A stretch of 64,000 bases of DNA from an uncultured Propionibacteriaceae bacterium (GTDB lineage: Bacteria > Actinomycetota > Actinomycetes > Propionibacteriales > Propionibacteriaceae). The notes under the pieces are model-generated. The model was given only the letters and a program-made list of their open reading frames with translations. It made no database searches and had not been told where the DNA came from. The position numbers were made by a program, and so were the translations under genes. The DNA lies in assembly GCA_937926975.1 (NCBI GenBank), contig CALBCJ010000022.1:1-64000 (forward strand), written 5' to 3'. Below, piece by piece: positions 17,539 through 26,353 of this stretch; the first letter of the stretch is position 1; every line of letters begins with the position of its first letter.

Positions 17539-17962
17539 CGTCGTCCTCATCCTCCCGGTCAGGGTCGATGATGTGCATCGCGGCCTCCTCGGCGCTGGCC
17601 GCTCCCCCGTCGATCCCGACATCCTCAGCGACCACGTCCTGGGTGTCTGTCTTGGCATCGACCAGCCGGCCGGCCCGCCGCCCTCCCACCTCACGCTTCT
17701 CGTGCGGGTCGTCGCGCCACGTCGGCCTGGGCGCAGCCGGGTCCGGCTGGGGCTCCTCCTGCGACAGCTTCAGGTCCATCGGCTCGCCCTGGCGCATCTC
17801 CGCAGCGGTGCTGCCGAAGCCCTGGGCCACTGACCAGTGGTCGGGGGCGATGAAGCCCTCGTCGAGCACATCAGGCACGCCCCGGTCGACCAGAGTCTGG
17901 TCAGCCTGGAGCTGGTCCAGCTGCTCCGACACGTCCGGCAGGTTGTCGAGCTCGGTGTCCAT
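17531..17962 (-). CDS. DUF5709 family protein
   Basis: A 143-residue, very acidic soluble protein matching actinobacterial DUF5709 proteins of unknown function. Landmarks are EGFIAPDHWSVAQGFGST, QGEPMDLKLSQEEP and the C-terminal AEDVGIDGGAASAEEAAMHI block, then a run of Asp/Glu. A CAGGAT box 6 nt before the ATG suggests a leaderless transcript. It is translationally coupled to pip. Confidence 0.85.
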   Translation of the reverse strand: MDTELDNLPDVSEQLDQLQADQTLVDRGVPDVLDEGFIAPDHWSVAQGFGSTAAEMRQGEPMDLKLSQEEPQPDPAAPRPTWRDDPHEKREVGGRRAGRLVDAKTDTQDVVAEDVGIDGGAASAEEAAMHIIDPDREDEDDDD

Positions 17963-18040
17963 GCCCAGATCCTGCCACTAACCAGCAGAGCCGTCACTGG
18001 TCAGGGCCGGGTTCGTGTCTCGCGCGTACGATCCCGACCC

Positions 18041-18787
18041 ATGAGCGCCTCCCCGCCGAGCCCGGTGCGAGCCCCGGTGCCGGCGAGTCCCCAGCTGCTC
18101 GACGTCGTGATGGCGGTCTTCTGCGCTCTGCTGCTGATCTCGAACACCGCCGCCACCAAGGTGATCCAGCTCGGCGGCTCGTGGGCCCCCGGCGGGCTGC
18201 AGGTGCTGCCACTGGTCACTGACGGTGGCGCCCTGCTGTTCCCGTTCACGTACATCCTCAACGATGTGCTGACCGAGGTGTACGGGGGTCGCCGGGCCCG
18301 CCGGGCGATCGGGCTCGGCTTCGCCCTCGGGCTGCTGGCCTCGGTCACCTTCTGGCTGGTCGACCTGGCCCCGCCGGCAGCCGACTACCAGCACGCCAGC
18401 GCCTTCCACGCCGTTCTCGGCTTCGTGCCCCGGGTTGTCGCCGCCAGCCTGGTCGGCTACCTCGTGGGGCAGCTGCTCAACGCCCAGGTCGTGGTCCGGC
18501 TCAAGCAGCGCTCCCGGCCCGGGTCGCTGTGGTGGCGGCTGCTGTCGTCGACCCTGGTCGGGGCGCTCGCCGACACGGCCCTGTTCTGCCTGGTGGCCTT
18601 CGCAGGGGTGCTGTCAGCCCCGGCCATGGTCAACTACATCCTGGTCGGGTACCTGTACAAGGTCGTCGTCGAGGTGGTGATGCTGCCGGTCACGGTCCGC
18701 GTGATCGCGGCGGTCAAGGTCCGCGAGGGGCTGCCCCGGGCTGCGGTCACAACCGAGGCTAGCCCCGCTAGGCTGAAGAAGCCCTGA
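18041..18787 (+). CDS. Queuosine-precursor transporter (YhhQ/VUT family)
   Basis: A 248-residue membrane protein with about six helices and the VUT_1 signature seen in ISNTAATKVIQLG and FPFTYILNDVLTEVYGGRRAR. Characterised relatives import queuosine precursors (preQ0/preQ1 or queuine class). The ATG at 18041 begins the conserved domain; upstream in-frame residues to 17837 overlap the divergent DUF5709 promoter and are rejected. Tgt is encoded 10 kb away, giving the carrier a plausible partner enzyme. Which precursor is moved cannot be told from sequence. Confidence 0.88.
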   Translation: MSASPPSPVRAPVPASPQLLDVVMAVFCALLLISNTAATKVIQLGGSWAPGGLQVLPLVTDGGALLFPFTYILNDVLTEVYGGRRARRAIGLGFALGLLASVTFWLVDLAPPAADYQHASAFHAVLGFVPRVVAASLVGYLVGQLLNAQVVVRLKQRSRPGSLWWRLLSSTLVGALADTALFCLVAFAGVLSAPAMVNYILVGYLYKVVVEVVMLPVTVRVIAAVKVREGLPRAAVTTEASPARLKKP

Positions 18788-18809
18788 ACCCGACCCAGAG
18801 GTTTGCCGT

Positions 18810-20690
18810 ATGCCATCAGTGCGCACCGTGTGGAGCGCCGTCACCGGAGCCGCCCGGTCGACGCTCGCCCGGGGTATCCGTCAGACCCCTTGGCTGTACG
18901 ACGCGGCGCGGAGCACGTACTTCGACCTGGCCAACCTGCGGCTGACGCAGGACCTCGCCTACCGGGAGTGGCTGCAGGCGCACCGGGTCTCCGGCTCGTC
19001 GCTGGCACAGCGCCGGCTGCACTCCCGCTCGTGGGAGCGGCAGCGGTACCTGAGCCTGGTGGTTGACGTGGCTGGTGCCGACCCCGACCAGGCGCTGCGG
19101 CTGGTCCGCTCGGTCGTAACCCAGGCCTACGAGCAGTGGGAGCTCCTGGTCTGCTCCGACCTGCCGTTCCCCCTGCCTGAGCGGGGCCTGGAGCAGGAGC
19201 GGATCCGCACCCTGGCCCGGCCCGGCAGCCGGGTCGAGCGGCTGAACGAGGCGCTGGAGCGGTGCCAGGGCGACTTCGTCTGCTTCCTCACCACCGACGA
19301 CGTGCTCTACCCCACCACCTGCTACGAGCTGGTGGCCGCCCTTGAGGCCTGCCCCGGCGCCGAGGTCTCGTACGGCGGTGAGGACCTCGTCGACCTGGAG
19401 AACCGGCCCACCGGGACCCGCTACCGCCGCCGGGAGCCGTTCTTCAAGCCGGACTGGAACCCAGAGCTGCTGCGCTCGGCGCCGTACCTGGGCTCAGCCA
19501 CGCTGCTGCGCACCAGCCTGGTCCGGGCGGTGGGTGGCTTCCGGGACCTGACCGGCGCCGACGACCCGCAGCTGCAGCTGTGGGACCTGCATCTGCGGGT
19601 CACCGAGCGGGCGGCCGGTGTGGCGCACGTCGTCGAACCGGTCGCCAGCCGTCGGGCCGGGCTCGCCACGATCGGGCTGCCTGACGAGGCCGGCGCCGAG
19701 ACCGGCATCACCGCCGGTGCCGGTGTGACCGCCGTGCTGCGCTCTGCAGCGACCGCCGAGGGGCGCCCCGACGCGGCGGTCCGGCGTCAGCCAGAGCTCC
19801 CGGAAGCCTGGCAGACCCGCTACCCGGTGGTCGGCGAGCCGCTGGTGTCGATCGTGGTCCCCAGCAAGAACCAGCTCCCGGTCGTCCGGCGCTGCATCGA
19901 GTCGGTGCTCGACCTCACCGCCTACCAGAAGTACGAGATCGTGCTGGTCGACACCGGCAGCGACGACCCGCAGGTGCGGCAGTGGTACGCCGAGACGGCC
20001 GACCACGACGACCGGTTCCGGGTGGTGGACTGGCCGGAGCAGCCGTGGAGCTATGCCCGCAGCTGCAACGAGGGCGCCCACCAGGCCCGCGGCGAGGTCC
20101 TGGTGATGCTGAACAACGACACCGAGGTGCTGGACCCGGACTGGCTGGACGTGCTGGTGGGGGAAGCCCAGCGCCCCGAGGTCGGCGCCGTCGGCTGCCT
20201 GCTGCTCTACCCCGACGCCACCACCGTGCAGCACGCCGGGGTAGGGCTCGGAATCAAGGGGGTGGCCGGCAACAGCCTGGCCGGGCTGCGTCTGGACCAG
20301 GACCTCTCTCGGACCCAGCGGACGCTGCTGTGGACCCGCCGGGCGACCACCGCGGTGACCGCCGCCTGCCTAGCGGTCCGGGCCGAGGTGTACCACCAGG
20401 TCGACGGCTTCGACGAGGCCTTCCGGGTCACTTTCAACGATGTCGACCTCTGCTGCCGCATCGGCGAGCTGGGGCTGCGCAACGTCTACACCCCGTACAC
20501 CCGGCTGCTGCACCACGAGTCGCTCAGCGTCGCTACCACCGTGGCTGGGGGCCGTGACTGGTCCGAGCTGACCGAGGCCGCCGAGCTGTTCCGGCAGCGC
20601 TGGGGCGCGCTGCTGGAGCGCGACCCGCAGATGAACCCGCACCTGTCCAAGGCCACCACCAGCTACCGCCTGGTCCACCGCGGGCGCTGA
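18810..20690 (+). CDS. Glycosyltransferase with two GT2-like regions
   Basis: A 626-residue protein with two GT-A-like segments. The N-terminal one (about 75-240) retains a TTDDVLYP acidic motif. The C-terminal one (about 340-610) has SIVVPSKNQ, LVDTGSDD, MLNNDTEV and a FNDVDLCCRIGELG acceptor motif like O-antigen and rhamnosyl GT2 enzymes. No membrane segment is seen, so it probably acts at the inner face of the membrane. It opens the surface-glycan locus. ATG at 18810 has AGAGG about 10 nt upstream and begins 22 bp after the transporter gene. Confidence 0.88.
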   Translation: MPSVRTVWSAVTGAARSTLARGIRQTPWLYDAARSTYFDLANLRLTQDLAYREWLQAHRVSGSSLAQRRLHSRSWERQRYLSLVVDVAGADPDQALRLVRSVVTQAYEQWELLVCSDLPFPLPERGLEQERIRTLARPGSRVERLNEALERCQGDFVCFLTTDDVLYPTTCYELVAALEACPGAEVSYGGEDLVDLENRPTGTRYRRREPFFKPDWNPELLRSAPYLGSATLLRTSLVRAVGGFRDLTGADDPQLQLWDLHLRVTERAAGVAHVVEPVASRRAGLATIGLPDEAGAETGITAGAGVTAVLRSAATAEGRPDAAVRRQPELPEAWQTRYPVVGEPLVSIVVPSKNQLPVVRRCIESVLDLTAYQKYEIVLVDTGSDDPQVRQWYAETADHDDRFRVVDWPEQPWSYARSCNEGAHQARGEVLVMLNNDTEVLDPDWLDVLVGEAQRPEVGAVGCLLLYPDATTVQHAGVGLGIKGVAGNSLAGLRLDQDLSRTQRTLLWTRRATTAVTAACLAVRAEVYHQVDGFDEAFRVTFNDVDLCCRIGELGLRNVYTPYTRLLHHESLSVATTVAGGRDWSELTEAAELFRQRWGALLERDPQMNPHLSKATTSYRLVHRGR

Positions 20691-20773
20691 GTTTCCGCGC
20701 TTGGCCGGCCCCGGCTGACGAGCGCTGTTATCGTCGAGACAGGCGACGGTGCCCTGGAAGGGGGGCGGTGGTG

Positions 20774-21646
20774 ATGACCGAGCTGATGAGCCTGGTCCCG
20801 GTAGAGCAGGTCGTGGTGGCGTCCGACAGCTCACCTGGGGCCCAGCGGGCAGTCTCCTGGGCGGCGGAACGCGCCCGGCTGTGGGGGTGCCAGCTCCGGA
20901 TCGTCCGGATCACGCCGCAGGACCCGCTGCCGACCCGGCAGAACGTCTTCAAGGCGATGGCCGAGGGACCCGCGTACGCCCGCCGGGTCTGGGCCCGGGC
21001 CCAGCAGCACCTGGACGAGGACCTGGCATCGGCCCAGCAGGCCTTCCCCGACCTGGAGATCACCGCAGACCTGATCAAGTCCGACAGGGCGGCCGAAGTG
21101 CTGGCCCAGCTCGCCGACGACGCCCACCTGCTCGTGCTCGGCGCCACCGGGACCTCGGCGGTCAACCGGACCCTGCTGGGAGGCACCGTGGCCGCGGTGG
21201 TCCACCACGCGCACGGCCCGGTGGTGGTGGTCCCCAGCGACCTGGGCCGCCCGGGCGGGCCAGTGGTAGTCGGGCTGGATGACGGGCCTCACACCGGGCG
21301 GATCGCCGCCACGGCGGTCCGTGCGGCGAAGGCGGCTGGCGTGGACCTGGTCGCGGTCCGCTGCTGGGCCCTGCCCGACCCGTACCTGCCGACTGCCGAG
21401 AGCGAGAAGGTCAGCGCCGACCTGGCCCAGCAGCTGCGGAGCCTGCTGGAGCCGTCCGGTCTCGCGGTGACCCCGGTGGTCGACCAGCGCTCCCCCGCCG
21501 ACGTGCTGGTCGAGCAGTCGGCCCGGGCCTCGCTGGTCATCATGGGCAGCCGGGGCCAGGGTGGCTTCCCCGGGCTGCTGCTCGGGTCGGTGAGCCGGTC
21601 AGTGATCCTGCGCTCCCACTGCCCGGTACTCGTGGTCCGTACCTGA
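20774..21646 (+). CDS. Universal stress protein, two Usp domains
   Basis: A protein of about 290 residues with two tandem Usp folds (about 10-150 and 155-290). The second domain ends with the ATP-binding signature MGSRGQGGFPGLLLGSVSRSVI, fitting GxxGxxxG-(9x)-G[S/T]. Such two-domain proteins are common in actinobacteria in dormancy and stress responses. GTG triplets at 20768 and 20771 precede the ATG at 20774; the ATG is best spaced (8 nt) from GGGGGG. It is convergent with the exporter ATPase gene. Confidence 0.88.
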   Translation: MTELMSLVPVEQVVVASDSSPGAQRAVSWAAERARLWGCQLRIVRITPQDPLPTRQNVFKAMAEGPAYARRVWARAQQHLDEDLASAQQAFPDLEITADLIKSDRAAEVLAQLADDAHLLVLGATGTSAVNRTLLGGTVAAVVHHAHGPVVVVPSDLGRPGGPVVVGLDDGPHTGRIAATAVRAAKAAGVDLVAVRCWALPDPYLPTAESEKVSADLAQQLRSLLEPSGLAVTPVVDQRSPADVLVEQSARASLVIMGSRGQGGFPGLLLGSVSRSVILRSHCPVLVVRT

Positions 21647-21669
21647 ACCAGCCCGGACCCACTGCCCTG

Positions 21670-21697
21670 GGCTCAACCGCTGAGCCACAGCCTGTGG
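21670..21697. terminator. Possible bidirectional terminator hairpins
   Basis: Between two convergent genes, GGCTCA/TGAGCC (21670-21675 and 21681-21686) and CCACA/TGTGG (about 21685-21697) form small hairpins. No T-run is present on either strand. Confidence 0.35.
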
Positions 21698-21725
21698 AAG
21701 GTGTGCTGATCGGCGTCCTCCAGCG

Positions 21726-23030
21726 CTACGACGACGCCTCGGGGCCGCCCTCGGCGGCCTTCGCCTCCCGCAGGGCCAGCTGCTCCGCCTCCTTGCGGGC
21801 CGCCACCTCCGCTGCCGTCCGCATCGGGCGTGGCGGCTGCAGGTTCTCGAACCTGGAGTCGAGCGAGACCAGGCCGGCCGCCTCGTGGACTCGGCCCTCC
21901 ACGACCGTGATCTTCACCGACCGCTGCAGCGCGTCCAGGACCGCACCGTCGCAGGTGTGGATCGAGCCGGAGACGTGGAACGAGCCGGGGCGGAAGTGCA
22001 GTGCTGGGATCACCACGTCCAGGGCGCCCTTGCCGGGCTCGATCGACGCCGGCAGGTAGTCGGCGTCCTTGGTGTGGTGGGCCCACATCAGCTGGCCGTC
22101 GACATGCTCCACGGAGACGATGAAGGACGGGTCCTCAATGCGCTCCAAGGCATGGAAGTGCACCCGGACCGTCAGCGGGTCGCCGGAGCGGATCAGGCTC
22201 GGGTCGCCGTCGGGCGTGATCAGCTCGAAGCGGTCGATAACCGCCTGGCCCGAGCCGTACCGCATCCCGCCGCCCTCGACCGGCCGGGCATGGTGCTCGT
22301 CCTCGAAGTACTTGTTGATCACGGCGTTCGCCGGACCCGACTCCATCACCTCACCAGCGCAGAGCCAGGCCGCCTCGTCACAGAAGGTCCGCATCTGGTC
22401 CAGGCCGTGGCTGACCACGACGACCGTACGGCCGTCCCGCTTGAGCTCGGCGAACTTGTCCATGCACTTCTCCTGGAAGGCCATGTCACCGACCGCCAGC
22501 ACCTCGTCCACCAGCAGGATGTCGGGCTCAACGTGGATCGAGACCGAGAAGCCCAGTCGGACGTACATGCCCGAGGAGTAGTTCTTGACCGGCTGGTCGA
22601 TACTGCGGGCCACGGCCTCACCGGCAAAGTCGACCACCGAGTCGAACTTGCGCTCGATCTCGGCCCGCGGCATTCCCAGGATTGCCGAGTTCAGGTACAC
22701 GTTCTCGCGCCCCGACAGCTCTGGGTGGAATCCCGAGCCGACCTCCAGCATCGCCGCCATCCGGCCCTGGTGGGTAATCCGGCCCTGGTTAGGCTCCAGG
22801 ATCTGAGCGATGCACTTGAGCAGGGTCGACTTGCCGGACCCGTTGTTGCCGAGCAGCCCGAAGGTCTTCCCCTGCGGAATCTGCAGCGAGACGTCCCGCA
22901 GCGCCCAGAACTCGTTGTACCGGGCCCGGGTGCCGCGCAGCAGGGCCGCCTTCAGCGACTTGTTCCGCTCGCTGTAGATCCGAAAGCTCTTCGACACCTG
23001 GTCGACCGTGACCGCTGCCTCGTCAGCCAT
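21726..23030 (-). CDS. Polysaccharide ABC exporter ATPase (Wzt/TagH-like)
   Basis: A 434-residue ATPase for export of undecaprenyl-linked glycan. Residues about 8-245 form the ABC domain with Walker A GNNGSGKST, the ELSGREN block, the SSGM signature and Walker B ILLVDEVLAVGD. A C-terminal Wzt-like beta domain (about 260-400) recognises the terminal modification of the glycan in related systems. A Lys/Glu/Ala-rich tail follows. The start ATG at 23030 is 1 nt from the permease stop. Together with the Wzm-like partner it exports the polymer made by the neighbouring glycosyltransferases. Confidence 0.92.
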   Translation of the reverse strand: MADEAAVTVDQVSKSFRIYSERNKSLKAALLRGTRARYNEFWALRDVSLQIPQGKTFGLLGNNGSGKSTLLKCIAQILEPNQGRITHQGRMAAMLEVGSGFHPELSGRENVYLNSAILGMPRAEIERKFDSVVDFAGEAVARSIDQPVKNYSSGMYVRLGFSVSIHVEPDILLVDEVLAVGDMAFQEKCMDKFAELKRDGRTVVVVSHGLDQMRTFCDEAAWLCAGEVMESGPANAVINKYFEDEHHARPVEGGGMRYGSGQAVIDRFELITPDGDPSLIRSGDPLTVRVHFHALERIEDPSFIVSVEHVDGQLMWAHHTKDADYLPASIEPGKGALDVVIPALHFRPGSFHVSGSIHTCDGAVLDALQRSVKITVVEGRVHEAAGLVSLDSRFENLQPPRPMRTAAEVAARKEAEQLALREAKAAEGGPEASS

Positions 23031-23031
23031 C

Positions 23032-23895
23032 TCAGAGCTCCTCCACGATCCGGGCCTGGAAGTGCCGGTACGTCAGCACCCCTACCACCATGCTCACCAC
23101 TGCCGCGACCAGCATTGCAACCCACTGGGTGAGCGAGGGAAGGGCAAAGTCAAACAGGATCCTCCGGTACGCCTCGACGAACTGGTAGGCGGGGTTCGCC
23201 TCAAAGGCCCACAGCAGGGGCACCCAGCCCAGCTTGATCGCGTCCAGGTGCGCCTGGGCCTCTCGGACCATCGAGATCGTGAACACGATGCCCGACGAGT
23301 AGAACCAGATCTGGTTGAACAGCATCCAGATGTGCTGCACGTCGCGGAAGTAGACCATCAGCACGCTCAGCAGCAGACCCAGCCCCAGCACGAAGCAGGC
23401 GTTGATCAGCACCACCGCCAGCAGCACCGGGATGTACGCGAGCACCAGTGGCCCACCGGCGACTGCCACCACCAGCAGCAGCATCGCCAGCTCGGTCAGG
23501 AAGGTCGAGGTCAGCGACAGCACGCTCGAGGTGACCAGCACGTGCCGAGGGAAGTAGACCTTCGTCAGCAGCCCCGAGTTGCCCGCCAGGGCACCCATGC
23601 CGCCGATCACCCCGTTGCTGATGAAGCCCCACGGGATGATCCCGCAGGCGATCCACAGCGAGAAGCTGGTCAGCCCCGAGTTCGTCCCGGGCGGCACCGA
23701 GCCCCGGAACACCAGGCCGAAGATCACCGAGAAGATGGCGATCGTGGCCAGCGGGTTCACCAGCGACCAGACCCGGCCGAGCGCAGTCCGCTTGTACTGC
23801 GAGCGGATCTCACGCAGGGTGAGGTTCGTCAGCAGGTTCATGGTCGGGTTGCGCAGGATCCGGGCCCGCACCCGCCCCCGGGCAGCGGAGGTCAC
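23032..23895 (-). CDS. Polysaccharide ABC exporter permease (Wzm/TagG-like)
   Basis: An ABC-2 permease of about 287 residues with six membrane helices and the family start LTLREIRSQYKRTALGRVWSLVNPL. The GTG at 23895 is preferred because the resulting basic leader matches TagG-type proteins; an ATG at 23841 is the main alternative. Neither has a convincing ribosome site. It pairs with the Wzt-like ATPase to move lipid-linked glycan across the membrane. Confidence 0.88.
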   Translation of the reverse strand: MTSAARGRVRARILRNPTMNLLTNLTLREIRSQYKRTALGRVWSLVNPLATIAIFSVIFGLVFRGSVPPGTNSGLTSFSLWIACGIIPWGFISNGVIGGMGALAGNSGLLTKVYFPRHVLVTSSVLSLTSTFLTELAMLLLVVAVAGGPLVLAYIPVLLAVVLINACFVLGLGLLLSVLMVYFRDVQHIWMLFNQIWFYSSGIVFTISMVREAQAHLDAIKLGWVPLLWAFEANPAYQFVEAYRRILFDFALPSLTQWVAMLVAAVVSMVVGVLTYRHFQARIVEEL

Positions 23896-24161
23896 GAGGA
23901 CACACCGAAGGTTGGTGCGATCCGCACGCTCACCCTCCTTATCGCCGACCGTGCCCGGCAACACTAGCGCACCAGAGGGCGCTGACCCCTCAGCCCTGAC
24001 CACAACCACTGACCTGCATGCTCCCGGCAGGTCCGAGTGACCGGGCAGCGACGAGACCCGACCTGCCCGGCAGCGCCAGCTGGCCGCGGCGGGGCAGCAA
24101 CCCGGATAGACTGTGCGGGCTTCACGCAGCCTCACACAACGTCGAGCAGAAACGGGCGACC
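23896..24161. other. Divergent promoter region of the glycan locus
   Basis: This gap separates the exporter genes (minus) from three glycan genes (plus). Candidate -10 boxes are TAGTGT on the minus strand (23961-23966) and TAGACT on the plus strand (24107-24112). Neither has a good -35 at the right distance. No small gene is supported. Confidence 0.4.
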
Positions 24162-25415
24162 ATGGTCAGACGTGTCCTGCGGGTCCTGCGCATCGGCCTG
24201 AGGATTCTGCGGCGAGACGGCCTGATCCGCTTCACCATCGCCGCACTGGAGTACGTCGAGCGACGCCGGGCGCTCGGGGTCTCGGGCCTGTCGCTGGTCC
24301 GCCGCAAGACCCGCTTCGACCCGCCGGTCCACCGCGCCGACGTGCTGGCGGCTGACTTCGCCTCCCGCCCGTACGACCCGGCACAGCGCAACCCCCGCCG
24401 CACCAAGGTGCTGAGCTGGGTGATGTCACCGCCCGGCAACGGCGGCGGGCACCAGAACATCTTCCGGTTCATCGACTTCCTCGCCGACGCCGGCTACACC
24501 AACCACGTGTACCTCTACAGCGTCCACCACCCGATGGAGCTGAAGGAGGCGATCGAGAACGTCTCTCACTACTCGAACCCGGCCCGCCTCCACTTCCACC
24601 AGTGGGAGGGGTCGGTGGTCGACTCCGATGTGGTCTTCGCCACCGGCTGGGAGACCGCGTACCCGGTCTTCAACGTCGCCACCGACGGTGCCAAGTTCTA
24701 CTTCGTCCAGGACTACGAGCCGTCGTTCTACCCGGTCGGCTCGACCTCGCTGCTGGCCGAGAACACCTACCGCTTCGGCTTCCACGGGATCACCGCCGGC
24801 GGCTGGCTCAAGCACAAGCTCCACACCGACTTCGGGATGGAGTGCGACTCGTACGAGTTCGCCGCCGACTCCTCGCTCTACAGCTACCGCAACTCAGCCC
24901 CCCGCAAGGAGGTCTTCTTCTACGCCCGCCCAGTCACCGAGCGGCGGGCGTTCGAGCTGGGGATCATGGCGCTGGAGCTCTTCCACCGGGCCAAGCCGGA
25001 GTACACCATCAACCTGGCCGGCTGGGACGTCTCGGCCTGGGACGTGCCGTTCCCGTACGTCAACCACAAGTCGCTGAAGCTGCGTGACCTGCCCGACCTG
25101 TACGACCGGTGCGCCGCCGCGGTCGTCCTGTCGCTGACCAACATGTCGCTGCTGCCGCTGGAGCTGCTCGGCTCCGGGGTGATCCCGGTGGTCAACGACG
25201 GGCCGAACAACCGGATGGTCAGCGACAACCCCTACCTCCACTACACCCTGCCGACCCCGCAGGCGATGGCCGACGAGCTGGTGCGGCTGGTCGAGCGGCC
25301 CGACCTGCCCGAGTACGCCAAGGCTGCCTCCGACAGCGTCCGCCAGCTCGACTGGGCGACCGCCGGCGCCAAGGTGGTCGAGATCATCGACCAGGTCACC
25401 GGCGGCAGGTCATGA
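24162..25415 (+). CDS. Glycosyltransferase, WsaF-like GT4
   Basis: A 417-residue protein. After a basic N-terminus it shows MSPPGNGGGHQNIFRFIDFL near residue 87, FVQDYEPSFYPVG (about 183), YARPVTERRAFELG and a C-terminal SLTNMSLLPLELLGSG acceptor-donor region. These resemble the rhamnosyltransferase WsaF family. The ATG at 24162 is favoured over an in-frame start at 24018 because homology-like sequence begins there. Its stop overlaps the next gene (ATGA), so the three plus-strand glycan genes form one translation unit. The donor sugar is uncertain; rhamnose is a guess from family. Confidence 0.86.
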   Translation: MVRRVLRVLRIGLRILRRDGLIRFTIAALEYVERRRALGVSGLSLVRRKTRFDPPVHRADVLAADFASRPYDPAQRNPRRTKVLSWVMSPPGNGGGHQNIFRFIDFLADAGYTNHVYLYSVHHPMELKEAIENVSHYSNPARLHFHQWEGSVVDSDVVFATGWETAYPVFNVATDGAKFYFVQDYEPSFYPVGSTSLLAENTYRFGFHGITAGGWLKHKLHTDFGMECDSYEFAADSSLYSYRNSAPRKEVFFYARPVTERRAFELGIMALELFHRAKPEYTINLAGWDVSAWDVPFPYVNHKSLKLRDLPDLYDRCAAAVVLSLTNMSLLPLELLGSGVIPVVNDGPNNRMVSDNPYLHYTLPTPQAMADELVRLVERPDLPEYAKAASDSVRQLDWATAGAKVVEIIDQVTGGRS

Positions 25416-26353
25416 CCGCGCCCCTGGTTCTGGCACTCGGGGCGGGCGGCTTCATCGGCTCCCACCTGGTCGACTCCCTGGTCGCCCGGGACTACCGGGT
25501 GCGGGCGCTGGACCGGTTCCAGCCCAGTGTGCCGCCCCAGTTCCACCCCAGCGACCAGATCGAGCTCGTCACCGGTGACTTCCTCAACCGCGGCGACCTG
25601 GCCGCGGCGCTGCGTGACGTCGACTACGTCGTCCACCTGGTGTCGACGACGAACCCGGCGACCGCCGAGAACGACCCGCTGATCGACATCGAGACCAACA
25701 TCCGCGGCTCGGTGCAGCTGTTCGAGCTGTGCGTCGAGGCCGGGGTGCAGCGGGTGGTGTACACCTCCTCTGGAGGAACCGTGTACGGGGACCGGACCGG
25801 CGACGCCCCGATCCGGGAGACCGACCGCACCGACCCGGTCTCCCCGTACGGGATCGGCAAGCTCTGCGTGGAGAACTACCTGCGCTACTTCCAGCGCAAG
25901 TACGGGCTGCGCTCGACCGTGTTCCGGGTCGCCAACCCCTTCGGCGCCCGCCAGCCGTTCTGGCAGCGGCAAGGAGTGATCCCGATCTTTATGGAGGCGA
26001 TCACGAGCCACCGGCCGATCACTGTGATGGGTGACGGCTCGATGACCCGCGACTACATCTACGTCACCGACGTCACCGACCTGATCACCGACTCGCTGGG
26101 CCGCGACCCCCGCCACGACGTGTACAACCTCGGCTCGGGGGTGCCGGTCTCGGTGAACGAGGTGGTCGCCACGATCGAGCAGGTGACCGGGACCGAGGCG
26201 ATCCGGCAGACCGTGCCCACCCCGCCGACCTTCGTCCAGTCCTCGGTGCTCGACATGAGCCGCTATGCCGGCGAGTTCGGCCCCCACCCGCAGGTGCCCT
26301 TCGCCGAAGGGATCCGAAGGACCTATGACTACCTGAAAGAGGTGCGCCGATGA
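25412..26353 (+). CDS. NAD-dependent sugar epimerase/dehydratase
   Basis: A 313-residue extended SDR enzyme. The NAD-binding motif is GAGGFIGSHL (about 10-19). The catalytic Ser lies in YTSSGGTVYGD and the Tyr-Lys pair in SPYGIGK. It resembles UDP-glucose 4-epimerases and related nucleotide-sugar enzymes, and should supply an activated sugar to the neighbouring glycosyltransferases. Both ends overlap neighbours by ATGA. The exact substrate (UDP-, GDP- or dTDP-sugar) cannot be decided. Confidence 0.88.
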   Translation: MTAPLVLALGAGGFIGSHLVDSLVARDYRVRALDRFQPSVPPQFHPSDQIELVTGDFLNRGDLAAALRDVDYVVHLVSTTNPATAENDPLIDIETNIRGSVQLFELCVEAGVQRVVYTSSGGTVYGDRTGDAPIRETDRTDPVSPYGIGKLCVENYLRYFQRKYGLRSTVFRVANPFGARQPFWQRQGVIPIFMEAITSHRPITVMGDGSMTRDYIYVTDVTDLITDSLGRDPRHDVYNLGSGVPVSVNEVVATIEQVTGTEAIRQTVPTPPTFVQSSVLDMSRYAGEFGPHPQVPFAEGIRRTYDYLKEVRR